Assembly: GCF_008297975.1 (NCBI RefSeq)
Contig: NZ_VLNY01000008.1
Span: forward strand, 1 to 64,000
Origin: Antrihabitans cavernicola
Lineage (GTDB): Bacteria > Actinomycetota > Actinomycetes > Mycobacteriales > Mycobacteriaceae
Direction: 5' to 3'
DNA length: 64,000 nucleotides
This document shows, in pieces, positions 8,566 through 16,750 of this stretch. Both the position numbers and the translations under genes were made by a program. The first letter of the stretch is position 1, and each line of letters starts with the position of its first letter. Below the pieces are notes generated by a model, which worked only from the letters and a program-made list of their open reading frames with translations, made no database searches and had not been told where the DNA came from.

Positions 8566-9326
8566 GGCCGCTCCTGGTTCTCCACCATGCGAGCACGGAC
8601 CGGCACGTAGTGATCGCGGATGGCCGTGCGGAATTGCTCCGCGTCGCCACGCTCGATCGCGTCGAGAATGGCGATGTGCGCGCGTGCTGTCTCGTGCAGG
8701 TCGGTGTTCGGGCCGAGTGAGTGCGACGCAACCGCGTGCACATCCCAGAAGGCGCCGGTGAGCTCGACGGCCAGCGCGTTCCCTGTCGTCTGCATGAGGA
8801 TCAGGTGGAACTGACGATCTTCGGCACGAAAGTCTTCGCCCCGGTCGGCCTTCTCCTCCATCGTCGTGGTGAGGCGCCGCATCGTGAGCGCCGCCTGGGG
8901 CGAGAGGCTGTCGATGATGGTTTCCGCGAGGCTGGTTTCGATGAGCTGACGAACATCGATCAGGTCCGCGAGCACGTGATGGTCGGAACCTGCGTTGAGC
9001 ATCCCGCGGAACGCCAACGACTGGACCATCGCCGTCAGACCCATCTGCCCCACGTAGGTGCCGTACCCGTGACGAACTTCGACGATATCGAGCGCCGAGA
9101 GAGTCTTCATCGCCTCGCGGATGCCGGAGCGGCTCACGCTCAACTGCTCGCTCAGCTCCTTCTCCGTCGGCAGCGGACTGCCCGGGGCCAGCTGGTTCAG
9201 CAGGATGTATTCCTTGATGCGGTCCACCACCGATAGCGGGCGATCCCTACCGGAAACGTCCAGCTCGGGCATTCCTGCCAGTCCTTGCGGCATTTCCCGC
9301 ACCCTTCCGTCGTAGACATCCGACAT
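8562..9326 (-). CDS. nanR: GntR/FadR-family regulator, probable NanR of the nan locus
   Basis: About 254 residues (start ATG 9326; ATG 9329 and ATG 9293, the latter behind GGAAGGG, are alternatives). A winged helix of the GntR type ([44 protein letters not shown]) is followed by an all-helical FCD domain with the metal-binding pattern D..R..IE, H (DRQFHLILM), H and H ([13 protein letters not shown]). It is divergent from nanT, the first gene of the sialic acid operon, and in Corynebacterium and E. coli the nan genes are controlled by a FadR-type NanR. It therefore most likely represses the operon and responds to Neu5Ac or an intermediate. The name rests on context. Confidence 0.8.
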   Translation of the reverse strand: MSDVYDGRVREMPQGLAGMPELDVSGRDRPLSVVDRIKEYILLNQLAPGSPLPTEKELSEQLSVSRSGIREAMKTLSALDIVEVRHGYGTYVGQMGLTAMVQSLAFRGMLNAGSDHHVLADLIDVRQLIETSLAETIIDSLSPQAALTMRRLTTTMEEKADRGEDFRAEDRQFHLILMQTTGNALAVELTGAFWDVHAVASHSLGPNTDLHETARAHIAILDAIERGDAEQFRTAIRDHYVPVRARMVENQERP

Positions 9327-9411
9327 CATATGTCGAGAATCATCCCCAGGGCACCGTAAATCGCAGGTAGATCGACTGTTGCCAACATCACATCGAAGAG
9401 TTACCGTACTG

Positions 9412-9437
9412 GAGGACATCAGACGTCCGACATCCTC
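9412..9437. promoter_or_regulatory. Imperfect palindrome before nanT, candidate NanR operator
   Basis: A 26-bp imperfect inverted repeat with arms GAGGA/TCCTC and the centre GACGTC; 18 of 26 positions are symmetric. It lies 16 bp before the nanT start codon, in the nanR/nanT divergent region, where a FadR-type repressor would be expected to bind. Confidence 0.4.
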
Positions 9438-9453
9438 AGAAAGATTCGAGCAC

Positions 9454-10923
9454 ATGACCTCAACCGCACAGCGCACGCCCAACGGTGGTGCTTGGTATCG
9501 GGACCTTTCGCCAAGTCAGTGGAAGGCGTTCGTGGCCGCTTGGCTCGGCTATCTGCTCGACGGATTCGACTTCGTCATCATCACGCTCGTGCTCACCGAG
9601 GTGATCGACGAGTTCGATCTGTCGAAGACCGCGGGCGCGACCCTGGTGTCGGCCGCGTTCATCTCGAGATGGTTCGGCGGTCTGGCGTTGGGCGCCTTTG
9701 CCGATCGTTTCGGCCGCAAGAGCGCGATGGTACTGAGCATCGTCGTCTTCTCGGTGGGTTCGGTGCTCTGCGCCTTGTCGCCGGCATATTGGACGTTGTT
9801 CGTGGCACGTCTGATGATCGGCATCGGTATGGCGGGCGAATACGGTTCGAGTTCCACCTACGTGATCGAGTCCTGGCCAGAGCACATGCGCAACAAGGCA
9901 TCCGGGTTTCTGATCAGTGGCTTCTCCATCGGTGCTGTCATCTCCGCCCAGATCTACGGCTTGATCGTTCCGCATTTCGGTTGGCGCGCCTTGTTCGCCG
10001 TCGGTCTGGTCCCGATCGCATTGGCACTCTGGCTGCGCCGCACGTTGCCGGAATCCGAGGATTGGGAGGCGGCGCAGAAAGCCAAGCAGACGACTGCACG
10101 GCGCGTTCCCGACATGTTCACCACTCTGTACAAGACCCGACGCTCGCCGATCAACGTTGCCCTCACCGTGGTGACATTCGCTGCGCTGCTTGCGATCTTC
10201 ACGCAGTCGGTGACCGGTCCGATCGTCCTGGTCCCGCTCGCGCTGTTGTGCGCCGGCGTGTTCGTCTACTTCATGATTCAGTTCGAGGGCCCGCGATGGC
10301 CGACGGGCGTCATGTTGATGATTGTGGTGTTCACTGCGTTTCTGTACTCGTGGCCCATCCAGTCGTTGCTCCCGACGTATCTCAAAACCGACTTGGGACT
10401 GGACCCCGCCCACGTCGCGCACATCCTGTTCTTCTCCGGCTTCGGTGCTGCGGCGGGGTGCATCCTCGCCGGCTTCACCGGCGATCGGTTCGGTACCCGC
10501 AAGGCGTACTGGATGAGCTTGGTCGTATCGGAGATTCTGATCTTTCCCGTGTTCCTGATCGGCGGACACAACCTGTATGTACTTGCGGCGCTGCTGTTTT
10601 TGCAGCAGGTCTTCGGCCAGGGCATCGCCGGCCTGCTGCCCAAGTGGATCGGTGGGTACTTCTCCGTCGACAAGCGGGCGGCCGGACTCGGCTTCGCCTA
10701 CAACGTCGGTGCGCTGGGCGGTGCGGTCGCTCCCGTCCTCGGCACCAGCCTCGCAAGCAACATGTCTCTCGGCACCGCACTCGCCGTGCTGTCGTTCGGT
10801 CTGACCGCCGTGGTCATCGTCCTTATCGCGATCAACGCGCCGATGCGGGCGCAGAAACTGCTGCAGTCCAAGCACGTCTGGACATCCGACAGCACCGATC
10901 GCATCCCGCAACCCGTTTCCTGA
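9454..10923 (+). CDS. nanT: NanT-type MFS sialic acid transporter
   Basis: 489 residues, strongly reminiscent of E. coli NanT along its length: [90 protein letters not shown] and FNVGALGG-like YNVGALGG. NanT imports N-acetylneuraminate by proton symport. The length and the two extra membrane segments in the middle match NanT (14 TM). The ATG at 9454 gives the NanT-like N-terminus [13 protein letters not shown]. It is the first gene of the operon. Corynebacterium uses an ABC importer for the same sugar, so this MFS type is an alternative solution. Confidence 0.9.
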   Translation: MTSTAQRTPNGGAWYRDLSPSQWKAFVAAWLGYLLDGFDFVIITLVLTEVIDEFDLSKTAGATLVSAAFISRWFGGLALGAFADRFGRKSAMVLSIVVFSVGSVLCALSPAYWTLFVARLMIGIGMAGEYGSSSTYVIESWPEHMRNKASGFLISGFSIGAVISAQIYGLIVPHFGWRALFAVGLVPIALALWLRRTLPESEDWEAAQKAKQTTARRVPDMFTTLYKTRRSPINVALTVVTFAALLAIFTQSVTGPIVLVPLALLCAGVFVYFMIQFEGPRWPTGVMLMIVVFTAFLYSWPIQSLLPTYLKTDLGLDPAHVAHILFFSGFGAAAGCILAGFTGDRFGTRKAYWMSLVVSEILIFPVFLIGGHNLYVLAALLFLQQVFGQGIAGLLPKWIGGYFSVDKRAAGLGFAYNVGALGGAVAPVLGTSLASNMSLGTALAVLSFGLTAVVIVLIAINAPMRAQKLLQSKHVWTSDSTDRIPQPVS

Positions 10924-10950
10924 CAAGTGTTATCCCAGAAAGGTTTTCCC

Positions 10951-11877
10951 ATGACCAGCACCGCCAAGCTGACCGGCGTCATTCCGCCTGTCGTGACTCC
11001 GCTCGACGACGACAGGAGCCTCGACGTCGCATCCTACGAACGAGTGATCAACAGGCTGATCGATGCGGGCGTCGACGGCATCTTCGTTCTCGGCTCCACC
11101 AGCGAAGTTGCGTTCTGCACGGACGAGTTGCGCGCTCAGATCATGCGCGAGGCCGTTCGCATAGTCGGTGGCCGTGTTCCCGTTTTGGCCGGTGTGATCG
11201 ACATGCAGACACCTCGGGTGCTCGCGCACATCGATACCGCTCGGCGGGCAGGCGTGGACGCCGTCGTGGCGACGGCACCGTTCTACGCCATCACGCACGC
11301 GGCGCAGATAAAGAAGCATTTCGAGATTCTCGGTGCGCGATCGGAACTTCCGTTGTACGCCTACGACATTCCCGTGTGCGTACACACGAAGCTCGATCCC
11401 GACATGTTGGTGGACCTGGGTCTCAGCGGTGCCATCGCCGGTGTCAAGGACTCGTCGAACGACGATGTCGCGTTCCGTCGCCTGGCATTGAAGAATCGCG
11501 ACGCGGGGGAACCGCTGACGCTGTTCACCGGCCACGAGTTCGTCGTGGACGGCGCCTATCTATCGGGGGCGCACGGCTCCGTACCGGGCTTGAGTAACGT
11601 CGATCCCGAGGGATATGTGCGCCTGCACAAGGCATTCCAGCGGGGCGACTGGGCTGGCCTCCAGCTCGAACAGGATCGGCTGGCACAGCTGATGGAGATC
11701 TGCCTTTGCCCGCGCGGCGTTACCGGCTGGGGTGCGGGCGTCGGCGCCTTCAAGACAGCCCTCATGCTGCAGGGCGTCATCAGCACCAACCAGGTGCCGG
11801 AACCGTTCGATGCGCTCACCGGTGCCGACGTCGATGCGGTCAAGCTGATCCTCGACAAGTTCGGACCGCAGGCGTGA
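10951..11877 (+). CDS. nanA: N-acetylneuraminate lyase-type aldolase (DHDPS/NAL family)
   Basis: 308-residue TIM-barrel class I aldolase. Visible family motifs are the GSTSE variant of GxTGE near residue 47, the catalytic Tyr in YAYDIP, and the Schiff-base Lys in IAGVKDSS. Family members cleave N-acetylneuraminate to ManNAc and pyruvate, or make dihydrodipicolinate. Placement between nanT and nanK points to the lyase role; the sequence is clearly diverged from E. coli NanA. The ATG follows AGAAAGG at 7 bp. Its stop overlaps the GTG start of nanK (GTGA). Confidence 0.8.
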   Translation: MTSTAKLTGVIPPVVTPLDDDRSLDVASYERVINRLIDAGVDGIFVLGSTSEVAFCTDELRAQIMREAVRIVGGRVPVLAGVIDMQTPRVLAHIDTARRAGVDAVVATAPFYAITHAAQIKKHFEILGARSELPLYAYDIPVCVHTKLDPDMLVDLGLSGAIAGVKDSSNDDVAFRRLALKNRDAGEPLTLFTGHEFVVDGAYLSGAHGSVPGLSNVDPEGYVRLHKAFQRGDWAGLQLEQDRLAQLMEICLCPRGVTGWGAGVGAFKTALMLQGVISTNQVPEPFDALTGADVDAVKLILDKFGPQA

Positions 11878-12815
11878 CCGTCGACCCTGATGGCACGGTC
11901 GTCGGGGTCGACCTCGGCGGCACGAAAATCACTGCTGGGCTGGTTCTTTCCGGCGGACGCGTTGTCGACGAGGTGACCGTCGCAACCCCCGCGAGGCAGG
12001 GTGCGGACGCTGTTGTCAGCGCGGTTGTTGCGGTGGTGCAGCAGGTGATCGACATGAACGACCGACACCCGATCGGTATCGGCATCGGTTCGGCAGGGGT
12101 CATCGGCGATCGAGGCGAAGTACTTGCCGCGACCGATCACCTCCTCGGCTGGGCCGGAGCACCGTTGGCAGCCTCCGTCGAAAAGGCCACGGGATTAAGA
12201 ACTCTCGCGATCAACGACGTCCACGCGCATGCACTCGGCGAAGCCCGCCACGGTGCAGGCCGAGGAATGGGCGTTGTTCTCGTCGTCGCCGCGGGCACCG
12301 GCCTTGGCGGCGCCGTGGTGGTCGACGGCAAGACGATGATCGGCTCCAGGCATCTCGCCGGGCATCTCGGCCACGTCCCTGCCGCAGAAGCCGGCGATCT
12401 CGAGTGCGCCTGCGGTGGACGAGGTCACCTCGAAACCGTCTCGTCCGGGCCGGGATTGGTCACGGTGTATCGGCGTGCGGGCGGAATCGCCGACGATGCT
12501 CGGCAGGTGGTTGCCGCAGCCGAGTCGGGCGACGAGACTGCACGTGCTGCTGTGCACGTGTCCGGTCGTGCGCTCGGCCGCGCCATCGGCGGCTGGATCA
12601 ACATGATCGATCCCGATGTCGTCGTCGTATCCGGTGGTCTCGCCCAAGCCGGGACAATCTGGTGGGATGCGTTGGACCGTGGCGCACGCGGCGAACTGAT
12701 TCCTCTTGCGTCCGGGTGCCCGATCCTGAAGTCCCAACTGGGCTCGCGCGCTTCGATTCTCGGCGCCGCCTCGCTGTTCGCCGATACGCACCGATACCAG
12801 GAGCAGCATTCGTGA
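11874..12815 (+). CDS. nanK: ROK-family kinase, probable N-acetylmannosamine kinase
   Basis: 313 residues from GTG 11874, overlapping the nanA stop by 4 bp. The ATP-binding motif VGVDLGGTKITAG lies at the N-terminus, the catalytic Asp in INDVHAHALGE, and the second phosphate motif in VVAAGTGLGGAVV. The ROK zinc site reads GHLGH...CACGGRGHLE; the fourth ligand, usually Cys, is His. NanK phosphorylates ManNAc to ManNAc-6-P with ATP. Substrate assignment rests on position between nanA and nanE; glucokinase-type ROK enzymes look similar. Confidence 0.8.
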   Translation: MTVDPDGTVVGVDLGGTKITAGLVLSGGRVVDEVTVATPARQGADAVVSAVVAVVQQVIDMNDRHPIGIGIGSAGVIGDRGEVLAATDHLLGWAGAPLAASVEKATGLRTLAINDVHAHALGEARHGAGRGMGVVLVVAAGTGLGGAVVVDGKTMIGSRHLAGHLGHVPAAEAGDLECACGGRGHLETVSSGPGLVTVYRRAGGIADDARQVVAAAESGDETARAAVHVSGRALGRAIGGWINMIDPDVVVVSGGLAQAGTIWWDALDRGARGELIPLASGCPILKSQLGSRASILGAASLFADTHRYQEQHS

Positions 12816-13483
12816 ACCCCCTCATCGCATCGCTTCGAGGCGGCCTAATCGTCTCCTGTCAGGCCTATCCCGGTGAGCCGCTGCGGCATCCGGAAACCAT
12901 GGCGCAGATGGCCGAGGCCGTGGTCGCGGGCGGTGCCGTCGCCGTTCGTGCTCAAGGACTGGCCGACTGTGCGCTCATCAAGCAACGCGTATCGGTACCG
13001 GTCATCGGTCTCTGGAAAGACGGCAAGGACGGCGTCTTCATCACGCCGACCCTGCAGCACGCCATAGCTGTTCGCAATTGCGGCGTCGACGTGGTCGCAC
13101 TCGACGGCACCCGGCGGCAGCGACCCGACGGGTTGACGTTCGCCGACACCGTCGAGAGACTCCGCGCGGCCGGACCTGTCGTTGTGATGGCGGACTGCGG
13201 ATCTCTTGCTGACGCGCGAGCTGCTCGCGACGCCGGGGTCGATGCCATCGGCACCACCCTCGCTGGATATTCCGGCGATCGACCGAAGTCCGACGGGCCG
13301 GACCTCGACCTTCTCGCCGATATCGTGAGCGCCGTGCCCGACGTTCCGATCATTGCCGAAGGCCGCGTCCACACGCCGGAACAGGCCCGCCAGGCTCTGG
13401 AGGCCGGCGCGCACGCCGTGGTCGTCGGCACGGCCATCACCCACCCGACCACGATCACCGGCTGGTTCGTCGGCAGACTGTAG
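12812..13483 (+). CDS. nanE: N-acetylmannosamine-6-phosphate 2-epimerase
   Basis: 223-residue TIM-barrel enzyme that converts ManNAc-6-P to GlcNAc-6-P. NanE signatures are clear: GGLIVSCQA, VIGLWKDG (substrate Lys), ALDGTRRQRP, MADCGS, GTTLAGY and IIAEGRVHTPEQA. It starts at GTG 12812 behind AGGAG and overlaps the nanK stop by 4 bp, implying translational coupling. It is the most diagnostic member of the operon, as NanE has few other roles. Confidence 0.9.
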   Translation: MNPLIASLRGGLIVSCQAYPGEPLRHPETMAQMAEAVVAGGAVAVRAQGLADCALIKQRVSVPVIGLWKDGKDGVFITPTLQHAIAVRNCGVDVVALDGTRRQRPDGLTFADTVERLRAAGPVVVMADCGSLADARAARDAGVDAIGTTLAGYSGDRPKSDGPDLDLLADIVSAVPDVPIIAEGRVHTPEQARQALEAGAHAVVVGTAITHPTTITGWFVGRL

Positions 13484-13496
13484 AGGAGTATTCGAC

Positions 13497-14282
13497 ATGG
13501 AGGTCGTCATCACCGAGACCGCGGCGAAAGCTGGGGCGCTCGGCGCCGACGCCATCACCGAACTTGTTGCACGCCAACCGAACGCCGTGCTCGGACTCGC
13601 AACCGGTTCCAGCCCGCTCGCCGTGTACGACGAACTCGGGCAGCGGGTCCGAGCAGGCACGTTGTCGCTGGCTGCGACGCAGGCGTTCATGCTTGACGAG
13701 TACGTCGGCCTACCTGCCGATCACCCCGAGCGCTATCGAAACGTCATCGAGCGTGAGTTCGTCGGGCGCGTCGACATCGATTCCGCGCGGGTACACGGAC
13801 CGGACGGTCGTGCAGCCGATCTCGCCGCTGCTGCCGCGGACTACGAGGACCAGATCGCCGCAGCGGGCGGCGTCGACCTGCAGATCCTGGGGATCGGCAC
13901 GGACGGGCACATTGCGTTCAACGAGCCGGGATCGTCGTTGGCGTCGCGGACACGCGTGAAAACCCTGACGCACCAGACGCGTGCCGACAACGCGCGCTTC
14001 TTCGGCGGCGACATCGAGGCGGTGCCGCAGCATTGCCTCACGCAAGGCATCGGAACGATCATGAACGCGCGTCACATCATGTTGCTGGCGTCGGGCCGTG
14101 GAAAAGCCGAGGCGGTTCATCAGCTGGTCGAGGGACCGATTTCGGCGATGTGGCCCGGGACCATTCTGCAGATGCATCAGCACGTCACGGTGCTGATCGA
14201 CACCGCCGCCGCGTCGAGGCTGCAGCTCGCCACCTACTTCACCGAGACCTACACCGCCAAGCCGTGCTGGCAGGGGTTTTAG
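13497..14282 (+). CDS. nagB: Glucosamine-6-phosphate deaminase
   Basis: 261 residues, close to the 266 of E. coli NagB. It converts glucosamine-6-P to fructose-6-P and ammonia, the last step of amino-sugar catabolism. Motifs: GLATGSSPL (phosphate loop), FMLDEYVGL (Asp base), GIGTDGHIAFNEPGSS (catalytic Asp/His/Glu) and LASGRGKAEAV. The ATG lies behind GAGGAG with 8-bp spacing, 13 bp after nanE. The preceding step, GlcNAc-6-P deacetylation (NagA), has no gene in the window. Confidence 0.95.
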   Translation: MEVVITETAAKAGALGADAITELVARQPNAVLGLATGSSPLAVYDELGQRVRAGTLSLAATQAFMLDEYVGLPADHPERYRNVIEREFVGRVDIDSARVHGPDGRAADLAAAAADYEDQIAAAGGVDLQILGIGTDGHIAFNEPGSSLASRTRVKTLTHQTRADNARFFGGDIEAVPQHCLTQGIGTIMNARHIMLLASGRGKAEAVHQLVEGPISAMWPGTILQMHQHVTVLIDTAAASRLQLATYFTETYTAKPCWQGF

Positions 14283-14311
14283 GTCTTTCCGTCACCCCTT
14301 GCCTTATATGT

Positions 14312-14327
14312 ATAAACGTACGTATAT
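14312..14327. promoter_or_regulatory. Palindrome at the promoter of the EXLDI gene
   Basis: A 16-bp near-palindrome, centred on ACGTACGT (14316-14323) with outer ATA/TAT arms and one mismatched pair, ends 7 bp before the GTG start. The AT-rich stretch could also serve as a -10 region. A regulator binding here would block transcription of the EXLDI/ABC unit. No binding protein is proven. Confidence 0.4.
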
Positions 14328-14334
14328 TGACCTT

Positions 14335-14880
14335 GTGCCCAACAAGACGATCTATGTGTCCGACGACGATCTACCGCTGTTCCAGCGCGCGCAGGAACTG
14401 GTGGGTGGGAACTTGTCGGGCGCCATCGTCACGGCATTGAATCGCTTCATCGAAATCGAAGAGGGTCGCCAAGCCGGGTACGAGGACGTCGTCGTCCGCG
14501 TCGGCCTCGACGGCGCGCGCAAGCAACGCTTCTCGGGGCGTCTACTCGCGGACTGGAATCGCAGCAACAACTCCGGCGAAGTGATGGAGCGCTACAAGAT
14601 CTACCAGGGGCGCACCGGAAAGTTCGTCGTCCACCTGCAGCGATCCGATTGGAACGAGTGGCAGAAATGGCGAAAGGACGAGTCCGGCAATTGGCTGAAA
14701 GACCTCACCGGCTTCACCAGTTTGCGATCGATGCTCGGCGTCAGCAACCCCGATTGGGGTGACTACACAGTGCAGGTGGTCGAGACGCTCGACGAACTGC
14801 GAGATCTCCTGCCGGGCAAGCTTTATCGCGTGGTGGTCGATGCGGTGGAAAATCCGCACGTCGAGGAACTCGACGTCTGA
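14335..14880 (+). CDS. EXLDI-family protein with ribbon-helix-helix-like N-terminus
   Basis: 181 residues from GTG 14335 (VPNKTIYVSDDDLPLFQRAQ). The N-terminus, a short strand (KTIYV) followed by two helices (LPLFQRAQELVGG, LSGAIVTALNRFIEIEE), looks like a ribbon-helix-helix DNA-binding fold. The centre reads VVRVGLDGARKQRFSGRLL and the end is VEELDV, close to the E-x-L-D-I tail that names the EXLDI family of actinobacteria. Such genes often sit beside daunorubicin-type ABC exporters, as here. Role as an exporter regulator is inference; no spaced ribosome site precedes the GTG, so it may be leaderless. Confidence 0.75.
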   Translation: MPNKTIYVSDDDLPLFQRAQELVGGNLSGAIVTALNRFIEIEEGRQAGYEDVVVRVGLDGARKQRFSGRLLADWNRSNNSGEVMERYKIYQGRTGKFVVHLQRSDWNEWQKWRKDESGNWLKDLTGFTSLRSMLGVSNPDWGDYTVQVVETLDELRDLLPGKLYRVVVDAVENPHVEELDV

Positions 14881-14954
14881 CCACGCGCTGATCTACCCCG
14901 TTCTACTCAACCGATAACGCGATAGCCCAACTCACGCGGCTCGTCGCTCGATGA

Positions 14955-14970
14955 CGCATGCCTACATGCG
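14955..14970. promoter_or_regulatory. Inverted repeat before the ABC transporter genes
   Basis: CGCATG (14955-14960) and CATGCG (14965-14970) form a perfect inverted repeat around CCTA, 28 bp before the ABC ATPase start, in the 118-bp spacer after the EXLDI gene. It could be an operator or a short hairpin; its sequence differs from the palindrome before the EXLDI gene. Confidence 0.35.
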
Positions 14971-14998
14971 CACAATTCTATGAGAGGAAATTCCAGTC

Positions 14999-15955
14999 AT
15001 GAGACCAGACGAACGACCATCTGCAATCTCGATTGCGGGCCTCCACAAGGCATTCGGCGACAAAGTGGTACTAGACGGCATCGACATCGAAGTGCCTGCG
15101 GGAACGGTATTTTCGCTGCTCGGCCCGAATGGGGCGGGCAAGACCACCATGGTCGAAATTCTCTCCACGCTGCTCAGCTTGGATTCCGGGACTGTGCGCG
15201 TTGCGGGTCATGACGTGGTCGACGAGTCTGATGCTGTACGCGGACTGATCGGCGTCACCGGACAGTTCGCCGCAGTCGACGACTTGCTGACCGGCGAAGA
15301 GAACCTGATGCTGATGGGCGATCTGCATCACCTCGGACGACGCGAAAGTCGTCGGCGGGCAACGGAACTGCTGGACCGGTTCGAATTGGGGGACGCCGCG
15401 GGAGCAATGGCGAAGACGTATTCGGGCGGCATGACGCGCAGGCTGGACGTCGCGATGACGTTGATCGGCAACCCGCGGATCATCTTCCTCGACGAACCGA
15501 CCACCGGTCTCGATCCCCGCAGTCGACGTGCGGTGTGGGACATCGTTCGCGGCTTGGTCGGTGACGGTGTGACCGTCTTTCTCACCACGCAGTATCTGGA
15601 CGAGGCCGATCAGCTCGCGGACCGTGTCGCCGTACTCGACCGCGGCAAGATCGTTGCCGAGGGCACGCCGGGCGAACTCAAGCGGATGGTTCCCGGTGGG
15701 CACGTGAGCATGCAATTCTCCACAATCGTCGACTTAGACGCTGCTGCAAGCCTTCTCGACGATGGAACTCGCAACGACGATGTGCTCACCCTGCAGGTTC
15801 CCAGCGACGGCGGCTTGCGATCGTTGCGCGCTCTGCTCGGCCGCCTCGACGATGCGGCCGTCGAGCCCGAAGGCCTTTCGGTGCACACCCCCGATCTGGA
15901 CGACGTGTTTCTGACCCTCACGGGTCGCCCTTCCGTTGACAAGGAGATTGCGTGA
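14999..15955 (+). CDS. ABC exporter ATP-binding protein (DrrA-like)
   Basis: 318 residues. Walker A is LLGPNGAGKTTMVE, the signature is TYSGGMTRRLDVAM, Walker B is RIIFLDEPTTGLDPRSR, and the H-loop region reads FLTTQYLDEADQLADR, where the usual His is Gln as in many daunorubicin-resistance DrrA proteins. The C-terminal ~90 residues carry the DrrA-type extension ending near LDDVFLTLTG. With the downstream permease it forms a two-component exporter for a hydrophobic compound or antibiotic. The ATG follows GAGAGGAAA. Confidence 0.9.
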   Translation: MRPDERPSAISIAGLHKAFGDKVVLDGIDIEVPAGTVFSLLGPNGAGKTTMVEILSTLLSLDSGTVRVAGHDVVDESDAVRGLIGVTGQFAAVDDLLTGEENLMLMGDLHHLGRRESRRRATELLDRFELGDAAGAMAKTYSGGMTRRLDVAMTLIGNPRIIFLDEPTTGLDPRSRRAVWDIVRGLVGDGVTVFLTTQYLDEADQLADRVAVLDRGKIVAEGTPGELKRMVPGGHVSMQFSTIVDLDAAASLLDDGTRNDDVLTLQVPSDGGLRSLRALLGRLDDAAVEPEGLSVHTPDLDDVFLTLTGRPSVDKEIA

Positions 15956-16743
15956 TGAGTGCTACCTACGCGTTGACCGATTCGGTAACCATGCTGCGGC
16001 GCAACCTCGTTCGGTTTCGCAGATACCCAGCGATGTCGACGATGATCATCCTGATTCCGATCATCCTCATGCTGATGTTCGACTTCTTCTTCGGTGGCGC
16101 GCTGAAAGGTGCCATCGGCGGCGACGCAGCCTTGGGCGGAAAGTACGTCAACTACCTTGTGCCAGGGCTGATTCTCATGATTCCGGCCTACATGATCGTG
16201 TCCGTTGCGGTGTCCGTCTGCAGCGATATGACCAAGGGCATCGTGAAACGGTTTCGCACGATGCAGGTTTCGCCGTCGTCGATCCTGTTCGGCCACGTGA
16301 TCGGTGCCATGATTCAAGCGATGCTCAGCGTGACCGCCTTGATCGCGGTGGCACTGCTGATCGGCTTTCGTCCTACTGCCGGCGTTGTCGAATGGTGTGC
16401 CGCGGCCGGCCTGTTCGCGATGACGGTGTTCGCATTCGTCTGGCTGGCAGCAGGTTTCGGTCTTGCTGCCAAAACGCCGGAAAGTGCGAGCAACATGCCT
16501 TTTCCGATCATGATGTTGCCCTACCTGGGTAGCGGGCTGGTGCCCACCGAGGGGATGCCCGCCGGTGTTCGGCAGTTCGCGCAGTATCAGCCGTTCAGCC
16601 CGATTGCCGAGACGCTGCGCGGATTGCTGATGGGTACCGCGATCGGCAACAACGGCGTCATTGCGATTGCCTGGTGCGTCGGCATCGGCGTAATCGGCTA
16701 TGTCTGGTCGACAACCACCTTCCGCAGGAAGACCACCGCCTGA
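15955..16743 (+). CDS. ABC-2 type permease (DrrB-like)
   Basis: 262 residues with six predicted membrane helices and the ABC-2 permease pattern: RNLVRFRRYPAMS at the N-terminus, YVNYLVPGLILMIPAYMI, KGIVKRFRTMQVSPSSILFG, and the C-terminal FSPIAETLRGLLMG. The start is ATG 15955 (GTG 15952 is possible) with AAGGAG 8 bp upstream, overlapping the ATPase stop, so the two are coupled. It is the membrane half of the exporter described for the preceding gene. Confidence 0.9.
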   Translation: MSATYALTDSVTMLRRNLVRFRRYPAMSTMIILIPIILMLMFDFFFGGALKGAIGGDAALGGKYVNYLVPGLILMIPAYMIVSVAVSVCSDMTKGIVKRFRTMQVSPSSILFGHVIGAMIQAMLSVTALIAVALLIGFRPTAGVVEWCAAAGLFAMTVFAFVWLAAGFGLAAKTPESASNMPFPIMMLPYLGSGLVPTEGMPAGVRQFAQYQPFSPIAETLRGLLMGTAIGNNGVIAIAWCVGIGVIGYVWSTTTFRRKTTA

Positions 16744-16750
16744 GGTGCCC

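Noticed and set aside
9492-11597. Plus-strand open frame of about 700 codons
   Set aside because: Out-of-frame reading of nanT and nanA with a repetitive Arg-rich composition.
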